From Myrica gale (lineage: Eukaryota; Streptophyta; Magnoliopsida; Fagales; Myricaceae): a stretch of DNA of 64,000 nucleotides. Below the pieces are notes generated by a model, which had not been told where the DNA came from, did not search any database, and worked only from the letters and a program-made list of their open reading frames with translations. Shown piece after piece: positions 11,840 through 23,006 of the stretch. The stretch lies in assembly GCA_963930655.1 (NCBI GenBank), contig OZ005608.1:15376001-15440000 (forward strand). Direction: 5' to 3'. Each line of letters begins with the position of its first letter. The stretch's first letter is position 1. The translations under genes and the position numbers were made by a program.

Positions 11840-12660
11840 CTCATCTTTTTATTTTTCAGCTGCCCCTCGCTCCTTATTCTCTCTCTCTTTATACGTTACT
11901 CTCTCTATCTTTTCTCTTGGCAAAAACCCTATTTTTTCTCTCCTATCTTCACTTTTATGTGCCACTCCCTTCTCTCTCTCCCTTCTCACCTTTATTTTCT
12001 CTCTTAGCCGCCCATCACTACTCCTTTTTCTCTCTCTTCTCCTATGTTTTCTCTTTGGCCATATCTCTACTCTCACTTCTCCTATGTTTTCTCTTTGGCC
12101 ATATCTCTACTCTCTCTTCTCCTATGTTTTCTCTTTGCCATATCTCTACTTTATAATTTCAATTTCTTGTATTTCAATTCCTAGGATTTAGATTTAAGTT
12201 TCTTACTCTTTAATTTCCTGTAATTTCTATTAGAATTTTGGATTATGTTCTCGTTGTTTGTTTCTTTAAACATCAATTTTGGGTTGTAATAAGACAATAT
12301 TATGTTTTTTTATTCCTTGTCATTTAATTACTGTCAGTTAAATTCCGTCATTTAATTTTTGTCCTTTACTTATTGTTATTTAATTCTTGCTATTTACTTT
12401 CCGTCATTTACTTTGATGCTTGTTATATTCTTAGTTTATTTTTTTGTGTTGTTTTAATTTCGTTACAAATTCTCCAAAATCCAAAAAATATGAAGCTGAA
12501 CTATGTTCAGTAATCCATTTTTATTTCTTCTTGTTTTCTTTATGCGAGTTTGAAATTAATATATTTTCCCTGAGGAGACGATCTGGCTTTTTGGGCTAAT
12601 TATTACACGAAATAACTCCTATACTTGGGATAGCCTTTACGCTGCTCATTTTAGAGTGAG
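11840..12660 (+). repeat. Athila 5' LTR, downstream part only
   Basis: Lies directly upstream of the Athila primer site. It is CT-rich and contains three 40-bp tandem units (12041-12149). Its upstream (U3) part is absent, but the element's 3' LTR (19046-19530) preserves that complementary part, so the two LTR pieces barely overlap and cannot be used to date the insertion. Confidence 0.6.
12041..12149 (+). repeat. Three 40-bp tandem repeats
   Basis: Units begin CCTATGTTTTCTC at 12041, 12081 and 12121, the last slightly shorter. They lie in the transcribed part of the Athila LTR. The apparent reading frame through them is an artefact of the repeat. Confidence 0.85.
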
Positions 12661-12669
12661 TCTAGTTTT

Positions 12670-12688
12670 TGGCGCCGTTGCCGGGGAT
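12670..12688 (+). other. Primer-binding site, tRNA-Asp type (Athila)
   Basis: Sequence TGGCGCCGTTGCCGGGG, the well-known primer site of Athila elements, complementary to the 3' end of tRNA-Asp. It fixes the plus orientation and the 5' LTR boundary a few bases upstream. Confidence 0.9.
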
Positions 12689-12836
12689 TGTTAGACTTAG
12701 TTTCAAACTAGTGATTTTCCTTTGTTTTTAATTTTTCTCATAATCTTAAAAAAGAACTTTTTATCTTTGAGTTACCTTATCTCTGTTGCATATTTATTTG
12801 TTTTCTACTGTCCTCTGCTATTTGGACTAATGTCTG

Positions 12837-13973
12837 ATGCCTTGGGTCAAAGACATTTCAAATAGGTTATACAGAATTACACCCAGTACTAGTAGTGATA
12901 TTCACAGCACAGAGTCAGATAGTTCTTCTATCTCTTTTACAAGTGAGGATACTGAAAATGATTTATATAATCCTTTTGTGGAAGAGAATTTTGAAGAAGT
13001 TATGGCTGCACCTGCACCACGTACTCTTAAAGATTTTTTGCAGCCCACACGCACCACTACACCATCATGTATTGTTTTACCTAATGATGCACCTAATTTT
13101 ACTATTAAGCATGGGATGATGTCAGTGATACCTTAGTTCCACGGGATGGATTCTGAGAGTCCTTACCAGCACTTCACGGACTTTGAGTTAGCATGTACTA
13201 CTTTTATTACTAGAGCTGACACCGATGAGTTTATTAGACTTCGTTTATTTCCTTTCTCTTTAAAAGATAAAGCGAAGATTTGGTTTAATTCTTTGAGACC
13301 AAATTCTATCTCTTGTTGGTCTGACATGCAACGTGAGTTCTTAAATTTTTTCCTTTTCAGAGAACTCAATTTTTGCAAGAGCAAATCAGCCAATTTATGC
13401 AGAGAGGTGATGAGACCTTCCACGCTTGTTGGGAAAGGTTCAAGGATTTCATGAACATCTGTCTGCATCATGGGTTTGAGTCTTGGAGGCTTGTCAAATA
13501 CTTTTACACTGCACTTATTCCTGAATGCAAACAGTTTGTTCACGAAAGCAGTGGAGGTGTGTTCTCTATGCGTCGATTCTAGCCATAAGACTCAGGATTG
13601 TCCGATTATGCTAGTTTTACAGGAGAGTTGGTCTGATCAGATGCAATCAGAAAATTGGGTTGACAGAGCACCAAATCAGCCTTTCTCTAACACTTACAAT
13701 CCGGGGTGGAGGAATCATCTGAACTTTTCATGGAGAAATGATCAGTCCGGTCAATCTCCTTCCTATTTTCAGCAACCTCCCAAGTCTTATGCAACACTTT
13801 CTCAGCAGACATCTCATCAGGTTGCTCCTCAGCACCAGTATCAACAACATCCGACTTCTCATAACTATCCTTTAGCAGTGCCTCCAGGATTCCAATCTAA
13901 TGTAGCTGCTCAACATTTTCAGTCTCTAGCATCTGCTCCACCAAAAAAGTCTCTTGACGATAGTATGGAATAG
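12837..13973 (+). pseudogene. Athila gag region
   Basis: Conceptual translation shows the Athila gag signature APRTLKDFLQPTRTTTPSC in the N-terminal part, then a retrotransposon gag domain with FPFSLKDKAKIWFNSL and FMQRGDETFHACWERFKDF, and a Q/P/S-rich C-terminal tail (about 13690-13960) as in relatives. The normal product packages element RNA. The region is decayed, with several breaks. Confidence 0.75.
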
Positions 13974-14540
13974 ATGGCTAATACACTTCAGCAATTCTTG
14001 CAGATTCAGGCCACAACTAACAGTCAAAACACTCAAGCTATAAATGAATTACGGGTCACCATTAATAAGATGAGCACGACATTGAGTAGGCTAAAGGATT
14101 TGTGCACTGTGAAGAGGAAGCTGAATGTAAAGAAGAAAGCTTTCTTGACAGAGCAAGTCAGCGCATTGATATTGAGCGAGACTTCTCAGAAGTTTAGAGA
14201 TCCCGGCACTCCTACAATTTCCATTATGATCGGTGAATCATGTATTGGGAGAGCTTTACTTGATTTGGGTAGCAGTGTGAACTTGCTACCATTCTCAATA
14301 TATGAGCAGTTGGGATTGGGTAAGCTAAAAAAGACCTCTATCATCCTACAGTTGGCTGACAGATCAGTCAAGGTGCCACGGGGTATAATTGAAGATGTTT
14401 TGGTTCAGGTAGACAAATTTTACTATCCAGTGGATTTTGTAGTTCTGGATATGCAGCAGCAAGTTTCCACTATCTACCAGGCACATGTCATTCTTGGACG
14501 TCCATTCCTTGCTACCTCCAATGCATTGATTAATTTTTGA
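13974..14540 (+). pseudogene. Athila protease region
   Basis: Contains the retropepsin-like segment RALLDLGSSVNLLPFSIYEQ and, further on, VILGRPFLATSNALI, both characteristic of Athila-lineage aspartic proteases lying between gag and RT. Preceded by a coiled, Q/N-rich stretch. Fossil copy, disconnected from the RT region downstream. Confidence 0.7.
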
Positions 14541-14886
14541 AGTAGAGTACTAAAGCTCACATTCGGGAATATGACATTTGAGATGAATGTGTTCAATGCC
14601 TGCAAGATGCCGAGTGGATGTGACGACTCAGAGGTACATGCAGTTGATTTGATAGATGACTTTGATATTTTTAGAGCAGTTATCAGTACTTGATTCTAAG
14701 AATGCATTTGAGAATGATTCTCCGGAGCAATATGAGGCTTTTGATGAGACAGTACCTTCGTCAGGAGAGTTGACAGAATCAGAGGGGCAGTTCTCAGACA
14801 CAGATGGTTCCCCTTAATTATTAGAAGCGAGTTACACGAGTTGTTGGCAAAAGCCAGTCTTTGAAACTCTTGACTTACAGAAAGTC

Positions 14887-16270
14887 TTGAAGTCATCAGA
14901 AGAAGAAGTCCCTACATTGGAGTTGAAGTCACTACCTGAGGACTTGAAATACGTTTTTCTGGGTCCAGTTGAAGACACATTTCCGGTGGTCACTTCTTCT
15001 CAGCTTACTGCAAAACAGGAAGCAGATTTATTGCCAGTATTGGGAAAGCATCAGGGAGCGATAGGCTGGACCATTGCAGACATCAAAGGTATTGACCCTT
15101 CAATTTGTACAGATAACATTTTTCTGGAGGGAAACGTGAGACCAGTTCGTGATGCACAGCGGAGATTAAATCCCACCATGAAAGAGGTGGTGAAGAAAGA
15201 GGTGCTGAAATTATTAGTTGTGGGCATCATTTATCCTATCTCCAACAGCAAATGGGTAAGCCCAACACAGGTAGTTCCAAAAAAATCTGGTTTAACTGTT
15301 ATTGAAAATTCTAGTGGAGAGTTGATCCCTTCTAGGAAGGTAACGGGTTGGAGAATGTGTATCGACTACCGTAAGTTGAATTCGGTTAGTCGAAAAGATT
15401 ATTTCCCATTACCTTTCCTGGATCAAATACTCGAAAAAGAAGTTGGTAATGCTTTTTATTGTTTTCTTGATGGCTTTTCTGGATACTATCAAATTTCCAT
15501 AGCACCAGAGGATCAAGAGGAGACCACCTTCACTTGTCCATTTGGTACTTATGCTTTTCGTAAAATGTCATTTGGTTTATGTAATGCAACTGCTACTTTT
15601 CAGCGCTGTATGATGAGCAACTTTTCTGACATGCTAGATGATATGTGTGAAGTTTTTATGGATAATTTTTCTGTGTTTGGTAAATCTTTTGATGATTGTT
15701 TGAAAAATTTAACTGTTGTTTTGAAAAGATGTGAAGAGAAGAATTTGTTGTTGAATTGGGACAAATGTCAGTTTATGGTGAGTAGTGGCTTGGTACGGTC
15801 ATCTAGTTTCTGAGCGTGGTATAAAGGTTGACAAAGCCAAGATAGAGCTGATTTCTCAGTTACCTGTCCCTAGGACAGTGAGGAATATCCGGTCTTTTCT
15901 TGGCCATGCTGGCTTTTGTAGGTGTTTCATTCAAGGATTTAGCAGTATTTCTAAACCATTTGTGTACTTTATTGCAAAATGATACTACTTTCTTGTGGAC
16001 TGACGAGTGCCAACATTTCTTTGAGACCTTGAAGAAACACTTGACAGTTGCACCCATTATGCAACCACCTCGGTGGGACTTGCCTTTTGAAATTATGACC
16101 GATGCTAGTGATTTCGCCCTTGGTGCCGTTCTAGGCCAAAGAGTGGATAACAAGCCTACTGTCATTTATTATGCAAGTCGTACTTTAAATGATGCTCAGA
16201 GAAACTATACCACCACCGAGAAAGAGTTGTTAACTGTAGTGTTTGCTTTAAATAAATTTTGTTCTTATAT
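14887..16270 (+). pseudogene. Athila reverse transcriptase and RNase H region
   Basis: RT signature segments in order: VPKKSG, WRMCIDYRKLN, FLDGFSGYYQI, PFGTYAFRKMSFGL and an FMD-type catalytic-site region near 15655. RNase H follows with DASDFALGAVLGQ and YASRTLNDAQ (about 16090-16190). The region stops at 16270, where an LTR of another family begins. Broken fossil. Confidence 0.8.
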
Positions 16271-16548
16271 TGTAAGACCCCAAAGAAACCCGTGTCTACT
16301 TCATTACAAGATGAAGGATTCCATGGCCTATTTTGTATTAAAAGAGACCTTGCTTGGCCAAGGCATGATTTAATGTTAAGAAAATGTATATATAGTTATT
16401 TTGAATTCCAATATGTGATGTTATGATTCAAATGCCATGGATGAAATTTAAATTTTATAGTAACCGATTTCATGTTGCTAGATTAATTGCATTTTTCTTT
16501 TCAATATCCTTGATTATTTTTGAAGGATTATCTTATGGATGATGTTAT

Positions 16549-16968
16549 TGGGCTGCTAAGAATTTTATGCTGGGCTTTAAAACCTAAGGCAATGGGCTGA
16601 TGATGGGCTACTCCTACTTCGCCGAATATTTGGTGTAATTGGGCCATTGAAATTTTGTTTATGGGCTGCCCTAATATTTGAGATAGTGGGCCCATTGGAT
16701 TGTGATATTGGGCTGCTATAAGACTTAGAATATTAAGTGGATATTGGGCCTTTAAATTTATGATAATGGGCTTTAAAATAATCATGAAATGGGCTTTAAA
16801 AGTCATGGTATTGGGCTGCCATGAAACCCATGATAATGGGCCTTGGAATGTTGTTATTGGGCCTTAGAGAATTTGGTCATTGGGCCTTAGCCCTTGGGCT
16901 TATGAATTGGGCTTTAGGTGGTAATGTTGGGCCTTGAATAAAGGATTTATTGGGCTGCCCAATGGGCC
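16549..16968 (+). promoter_or_regulatory. Homotypic array of 20 TGGGCY motifs
   Basis: Twenty copies of TGGGCC or TGGGCT, all on the plus strand, in about 420 bp, irregularly spaced by roughly 10-35 bp and often followed by TTTAAA, TTAG or TGCC. TGGGCY is the plant site-II element bound by TCP transcription factors. The position, about 280-700 bp from the LTR start, corresponds to the GATAAG arrays of other copies. An enhancer role is inference; a degenerate minisatellite is the alternative. Confidence 0.6.
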
Positions 16969-18711
16969 TTGAAATTAAGCTAATGATACTAGATTAGTAG
17001 TGCTAATTCTCATTAAGTCTACTAAGTAACTAGATTATGTAAGCAAACTAAGTTAGTTGGAATTCAATTAAATCAACTAGATTGGTTGATCAAACATTAA
17101 ATGATAAGTTTGAATTGTGTGGTGGAGGAAGCTCACGTAAAAATCAAAGAGACACAAGGGAGACAACTTATGACAAAACTGAAAAAGGAAAAAGAAAAGT
17201 GAAAAAGTGAAGAAATATCTCCCATGACCGAATTTTTAGTCCAAGTTCACTCCCTTTTGTCCTCTTTGCAAGCCTTGTACGCATAACACTACCATCACAC
17301 ACTTACTTCACTTCATTTGAGCCATTTGGTCGACCAACCACAAGCCAAAAGAGAGAACAAACCGAAACCAAAAGAGAAAGGAATAAAAGAGAGGAAACAA
17401 GGAGAAATCGAACACCATTGAGCCCAAAGTTGGATTTTTGAACTTGGATCCAAGGGAAGTTCGTGTAAAGGGAAGAAGGAGGACAAGGAAGAAGAAGAAG
17501 GAGAAGAAGGAGGTGAAGTAAAGGAGGTGTTGTGCAAAGGAAAAAGAAAGAGGAAACCAAGGAACAACAAGGTAATGCTTGGATCTCATTTTTCTCTTGC
17601 TGGTCGAACTAGTATTGTGGTTGGATCTGGATTTTTATGTTGTATTTTGCTAGATCTAGTGTTATTAAGGTGTCTAAGTGTTAGATTTGGCCATGTATGT
17701 TTTGGATCTAAGTTGGGATGTTGAAATAATGCAAGAAATAGACAATGTACGTTAAAGGAAGTTAGATCTAGACTATGTTAAGTTTGGTTGGTTGTAAGTT
17801 GTAAATCTCCCTAGATATATGGTTGTTAGTGTATCCAAATATTAGATCTGGTTATGTTGATCATGTATGATGAAAGTATGAATTTAATACATGCAAGATG
17901 GGTCATGAATGCAAAGGATATGTATATTATAAATTTTAGCATGAAAAATGTGACACTTTAATGTATGGCCGAATATGATATGCTTAGGTCTTCATGTATA
18001 ATTTTGTATATGTTTAGATCTGGATATTGGCCATGTTTTGTGCAAGATTAATGACCTAATGTATGGTAGATAATTATGTTATGTAAAGGATGCATGCAAA
18101 TTGAAGGAAACAAAAGAAAACATAATTATTTGGATGAAAAACATGTGCTGGCCGAATGGTATAATGCATGATATATTGTGTTGGTGTTTGGATTCTTAGA
18201 TCCTAGGTTGCGAAATTGTTGAATGGAGAATGGGATCACCATTGGAGTTGAAGTTGTGATTAAAGGATGCATAAAAATTTAGTGTTGGCCGAATGTTTAA
18301 GGTGAAGGAACCCTAATTGTAAATTATGATAAATAGGTTATAATTGTTGTGTTGGATACTTGAAATTGGGGATTAGGCTAATTGGAATAATATTCAGGAA
18401 CCATGAACATGTAATGAAAATATTCGAAACCCTAGTTAGGGTTAGTATCTCGGATTAATTGAGGTTAAGGTCTAAGTCAAGATATAATCGTGATTAAAGT
18501 TATTAATAGTTTAATGTAAGGTTTTAGTAGAGCACATGAAATAATGAGAGACTTAGGTTTAATCCTAAATCCGTTGGTGTTAATTAAACCCTAATCGAGA
18601 CATGTATATATATTATATTGCAATAAAAATATTAATAATTAAATAACCTAAGTTTTGAATATTAGTTAAAGAAAAGATTAAATAAAATATTTAATGATTA
18701 AAAGAATTAAA

Positions 18712-18714
<3 letters not shown>

Positions 18715-18742
<28 letters not shown>
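18715..18742. repeat. (AT)14 microsatellite
   Basis: About 28 bp of perfect AT dinucleotides in the 3' part of LTR copy E. Confidence 0.9.
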
Positions 18743-18747
<5 letters not shown>

Positions 18748-19030
18748 CAAAGAAATATAATATAGTTGCTATTCGGAAATATTCCGATGGACGGGAAGTA
18801 CGAAGTTAAGAGATGAACAGGAAGTTCAAATTGGATTAAGAGAAATCCGGCAACTATATTATACCGTTAAATAAAGTTATGCGCATAATTATCGCTATTC
18901 GTCCTTAGTGGATTTCACAATAGGATCGTCGAATAGTTCGTTGGTCCGCTGGGTGTGATGAGTTGAGCCTAACCAAGGTTATTGTCCTTGTTTTACAGTC
19001 CTTGTTTTACTTGAGGACAAGCAAACATTC

Positions 19031-19045
19031 AAGTTTGGGGGTATT
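19031..19045 (+). other. Athila polypurine tract
   Basis: AAGTTTGGGGGTATT immediately upstream of the LTR start TGATGTGGG, after the phrase TTGAGGACAAGCAAACATTC common upstream of 3' LTRs in this lineage. It is the site for plus-strand priming. Confidence 0.7.
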
Positions 19046-19530
19046 TGATGTGGGAATTTATTTCACACATTTGGTCATCATAATTGTGGTTATTTAGAGC
19101 AACTTGTATGTGTTTCTTTGCTTAGTTGTCTAGAATTTGAGGTATTTTACATTTACTGGAGTATTAGAAATTATTGGTATTTTGCAGTTTACATGTGTTT
19201 GATTAGGTGAAATTGGGCTGATGTGAAGAGGCCAAATTCGGGTTAGGTATCCAAAGCAAAACCCTAGTTTCCAAACCAAAATATTTTTTGATAAATCGTA
19301 TGTAACGGGAGCTACAAACATTGGTTTCCATTTTTGTTTGATTCTATTGAAAGCTAAGAGGAAGGCCTAAAACTTGTATGAAGAGCCTGAAACCTAGTTA
19401 CGCCATTTTGAAGTTCTAAATCCAGCTGGAAGTCAGGGAATAAATCTGCCAAGAATTTCGGGATTCACCAAGTCAATGAGAGGTTGGGGTCCAGCTCACA
19501 AGAAGAGGCCAACGTGTGTTTCTATAAATA
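19046..19530 (+). repeat. Athila 3' LTR, upstream part
   Basis: Begins TGATGTGGGAATTTATTTC right after the polypurine tract and ends just past a TATA-like CTATAAATA at about 19521. The expected downstream half matches nothing that follows; a different repeat begins at 19531, so the LTR is truncated or interrupted. Confidence 0.65.
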
Positions 19531-20022
19531 CATCATGTTCAACAAAGTATAAAAGAAGTACATTAAAATTCAGCTCACATTAAAATAAGTGCATTAAAAG
19601 TTCAGGTAACATTCAATAAAGTATAAAAGAAGTCTAAGGAAGCAAACATTGTACCGAGAAACCATATCAGGCCTAACCAATAAAAGCTATGATGACTAAC
19701 AACATTACATATATGGTAATGTACATGATATAAAAGTGAGGGCAAATATTTAATAAGGGGAAATGTACAGGAGGAGAGATAATATATCATATTTGATTCC
19801 CCCATTAGTTTGGAAAGAAACAAAATGTTGGAATACTACTCGAACAATGTTTCAGAATAAACAAGATATCATATTTGATTCCCCCATTAGTAGAGGAATA
19901 TTAGCTTGATTCATTGATTATATTATACCTACAATAGATGACATTTCCTGACTCCCATAACAGGAAAGGTTCGATGTTCAATAATATCATACCGTAACAG
20001 AAGAATGAATTATAAAAAAATA
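19531..20022. repeat. Direct repeat, left copy (about 490 bp)
   Basis: Begins CATCATGTTCAACAAAGTAT. The second copy starts at 20430, offset 899 bp, with only a few substitutions and short indels by eye. Both copies encode the same spurious 73-codon frame on the minus strand. Confidence 0.9.
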
Positions 20023-20429
20023 TCATGATGAAACAATAACATCTTAGCAGGCAAAATGAATATTACATTATAAAGGGATACAATTACAAAGATTGACAAA
20101 ATTTAAAACTTACCTGTCCATATATAGGAGTTTGTGTTTGCTGCAAGGGAGAAGATAAAATTAAGTATAAGTATAGCAGAAATATATACTAAGACAGAAT
20201 GTAAAATTAAGTACAAATGGGCTTACTGTAGCTAAAATTTCAACTGGAACCGTCTCATTCTCTTATAGTAGCGACCCAGCTACTTGTGAAGAAGTTACCT
20301 TGTACTTTTTACGTTTATTCTTATGTGATTGACCGGGCTGAGTGGTGGGGGGGAGTCTGCTGCACAGAGGCTGAAGTGGACAGAGTGGGCTGAGTGGACT
20401 GACTGGGCTCGGCGTAACTAAATTAAACC

Positions 20430-20909
20430 CATCATGTTCAACAAAGTATAGAAGAAGTACATTAAAATTCAGCTCACATTAAAATAAGTGCATTAAAGTT
20501 CAGGTAACATTCAATAAAGTATAAAAGAAGTGTAAGGAAGCAAACATTTTACCGAGAAACCATATCAGGCCTAACCAATAAAAGCTATGATGACTAACAA
20601 CATTACATATATGGTAATGTACATGACATAAAAGTGAGGGCAAATATTTAATAAGGGGAAATGTACAGGAGGAGTGATAATATATCATATTTGATTCCCC
20701 CATTAGTTTGGAAAGAAACAAAATTATGGAATACTACTGGAACAATGTTTCAGAATAAACAAGATATCATATTTGATTCCCCCATTAGCAGAGGAATATT
20801 AGCTTGATTATACTATACCTACAATAGATGACATTTCCTGACTCCCATAACAGGAAAGGTTCGATGTTCAATATCATACCATAACAGAAGAATGAATTAT
20901 AAAAAAATA
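20430..20909. repeat. Direct repeat, right copy (about 480 bp)
   Basis: Near-identical to 19531-20022. The 407-bp spacer between copies contains splice-donor-like sequence on the minus strand and a TGGGCTGAGTGG-type GC-richer patch. A local duplication is the simplest explanation. Confidence 0.9.
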
Positions 20910-22012
20910 ACCCATATCAGCAGTACTCTAGAATTCTAGCTGGTAGGCTAACATATAATAAAGGACATAATGTTGCTGAATTAAATACATTATGTTAATC
21001 TAGCCTGAACTGGACTTGTTATCAACCCTAACCAGACCCACATATAATAGGCTAGTATATTGCTGCAAAATTAGGAAAAACTACGGGGAGACATCTCCAC
21101 CCACATAAAATAAAATAAGTGCATTAAAATTTAGCACGCATCCAGTAAAGTATAAAAATAAAATAACAAATAGGGTAGGAGCCTAGTCATCGACAATAAA
21201 CATTAAAATAAGTGCACTTGTGGTGGGAAAGCAACTTGTGCAGTTTTTTTATCTGCAAAACGTGAACGAAAGAGACCCACGAACTTTCGAAAAGGTAAAC
21301 AAAAAACATACAGATTGATTACATTATGGGTTTTGGGACCACTTCGGCAAACCAATATTGAGTGAAAAGTAAGCCCGACACTAGGGGACCATAGTGAGCA
21401 ATAAAGAAGAAGCCTGACACTAGGGGACCACAGGAAAGCATGACCACTTCGGCAAACCAAAATTCCACATAGAGAAGACAAATTCCACCCAAAGAAGACA
21501 AATAACTCAACCTAATGAACATTGCTCGAAACATTGAGTTTTTGAAACCAGATCTATAACACGAAAACCCTAAAATCAGAAGAACCCATCATCAGATAAT
21601 CGGAAGAAGCCCATCGCATACCTTTAACAGAGTTCGATTTATGATTATTGCTCAACAGAAGCGAAATGCTCGGTGCCTAAGACCTTGCCCTAGTAAGTTC
21701 GAGTCTTGAGTTAAGTTCAAGTGTAGTTGAGTGCAAATGGAGAATTGTCGAGAGGGAAAATAGATTTGGGCTAAGTGTTGGAGGGAAGGAATTAGTCTTC
21801 GAGAATAATGGAGGGCAAAACAGGGAGAAAATTTTCAAGTGCCTCACGTGGACGACACGTGCGCTTAATACCGTCAGTCTCAACGGATAAATTGACTTCG
21901 GGGTGGCAATCGACGGAAATTAGAAGTTTGGGGGCCCAATGTCACGAAATCAAGACAAGAGGGTGCAAAGTGCTAGGTACCCCATAGTTTAGGGGTGCAA
22001 AGTGTAATTTTT

Positions 22013-22430
22013 TCCCCTAAAACTTTCCTTGTTGAAAAAGGTTTTTCTATGGATAAAGTTACACAACACTTTTCACCAAGACCAAAACCAATGATATCAT
22101 AATTGTGCAAATTTATGTGGATGGAATCATATTCGGTGCTACTAACCCTTTGTCAAGAATTTTCTAAACTTATGCATGAAGAGAGATAAGTATGATGGGT
22201 GAACTCAACTTCTTTCTTAGAGTACAAATCAAGCAATCCAAAGAAAAAAACTTCATAAACTAAGCCAAGTATACAAAGGATCTACTCAAATGCTTTGGAA
22301 TGAAAAACTTTAAAGTGATGGAAACGCCAATGAGCACATCGCTAAAGCTTGATGCAGATGAAAAAGGTAAAAAATTGGACATCACCAAATATAGAGATAT
22401 GATTGGAGCTCTTCTTTTTTAAAACGGTGA
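22013..22430 (+). pseudogene. Copia reverse transcriptase fragment
   Basis: Conceptual translation gives a Copia RT segment with a YVD-type catalytic-site region near 22115, then GELNFFLRVQIKQS and ETPMSTSLKLDADE, ending around TKYRDMIGAL. This is the C-terminal half of a Ty1/Copia RT. Truncated on the left by the Mutator-like end and on the right by an inserted repeat; fossil. Confidence 0.75.
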
Positions 22431-22675
22431 GTTTTGAAGTCCAGCACATCAGCAGCTGGAGTGGCCTTCCGTGAGGGAAACTGACGGATTCCTAACGGAA
22501 GGACCATTTTGTCAAAAAATGCAAACTCAAGGACTAAAATTTGAAAAAATAAAATTCAAGGACTAAAAAGTAAAAGTGTGTAAACCCAAGGACTAAAATT
22601 TGAAAAAATAAAATTTAAGGACTAAAAAGTAAAAGTGTATAAACCCAAGGACCAAACTGCTAAATTCCCTAAAAA
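22431..22675. repeat. Inserted repeat with two 60-bp tandem units
   Basis: AC-rich insert between two Copia fragments. It has a CACATCAGCAGCTGG patch, then two 60-bp units built on CAAGGACTAAAATTTG. Such phrases are common at the ends of plant Mutator-like or other non-autonomous elements. Family not determined. Confidence 0.5.
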
Positions 22676-22805
22676 ATGTGACATCTCACTTGATTTCATT
22701 AGTCCTGAGCATCAACAAGTTGACATTTTTACAAAACCCTTGAGCAATGACAGATTTCGTGATCTTAGAACATATATAGGAGTTTTAAATGCAAATGGTC
22801 TTTGA
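22676..22805 (+). pseudogene. Copia RNase H end fragment
   Basis: Shows HQQVDIFTKPLSNDRF followed by RDLRTYIGV, the conserved C-terminal end of Copia polyproteins. It continues the element interrupted by the repeat at 22431-22675. Fossil. Confidence 0.7.
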
Positions 22806-23006
22806 TATGCTATTTATTGCATTCCATGGATTTACATTGTTTTGATATTTTAAACATGTTTATAATGTCCTTAAGTCATGTTACATGTCTATCATTTATC
22901 AAATGCATTATCCCATTTCATTTTTGGCTCTTAAAACCTCATCTTTCGTGACTGTTTTCTATAACTGCCGACTATGTGGAACTGCTACATGAAGCAGTCG
23001 ACCGAC

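Larger units (their letters stand above)
16271..18997 (+). repeat. LTR nested in the Athila element (copy E), related to the large LTR family
   Basis: Starts TGTAAGACCCC, like the LTR start at 44909 on the other strand. It shares interior blocks with the large LTR family: a GA-rich tract, a segment with GATCCTAGGTTG, and GGCCGAATG-type words. It differs in carrying a 20-copy TGGGCY array (16549-16968) and lacks the hairpin and conserved 3' terminus, so its downstream end is probably lost. No 5-bp target-site duplication is visible, and Athila integrase is missing across the junction, which points to a deletion as well as an insertion. Confidence 0.55.
11840..19530 (+). mobile_element. Athila-type Ty3/Gypsy element, broken, with a nested LTR
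   Basis: Plus-strand order: 5' LTR remnant (11840 to about 12660), tRNA-Asp-type primer site (12670), gag (12837-13973), protease (13974-14540), RT and RNase H (14887-16270), a nested LTR of another family (16271 to about 18997), polypurine tract (19031-19045) and 3' LTR start (19046-19530). The primer site and the gag and pol sequence are typical of the Athila lineage. No integrase region is visible; it is missing where the LTR sits. The element carries several breaks and is a fossil. The 5' LTR lost its upstream part to the LTR ending at 11839, and the 3' LTR stops just after a TATA-like motif. Confidence 0.8.
19531..22012 (-). mobile_element. Probable Mutator-like element end region, minus strand
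   Basis: The right edge (about 21866-22012) reads, on the minus strand, as a typical plant Mutator-like terminal region with phrases such as TTTGCACCCCTAAACTA followed by ACGTG-rich sequence and a leader-like stretch. Splice-like signals on the minus strand near 20110-20120 and 21600-21620 suggest it once carried a transcribed gene or captured fragments. No matching terminus is visible at the left edge and no transposase domain was recognised. The interior holds a 490-bp direct repeat. Confidence 0.4.

Noticed and set aside
11917-12156. 79-codon plus-strand frame with repeated peptide
   Set aside because: Produced by three 40-bp tandem repeats in the Athila LTR, which is non-coding.
13163-13543. 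126-codon minus-strand frame
   Set aside because: Antisense of the Athila gag region on the plus strand.
16549-16968. CRISPR-like spaced repeats
   Set aside because: The repeated unit is only six bases, spacing is irregular and the genome is a plant; interpreted as a transcription-factor motif array or minisatellite.
17303-17589. Three overlapping minus-strand frames rich in F, L and S
   Set aside because: Antisense of a GA-rich tract in LTR copy E; typical spurious frames of polypurine sequence.
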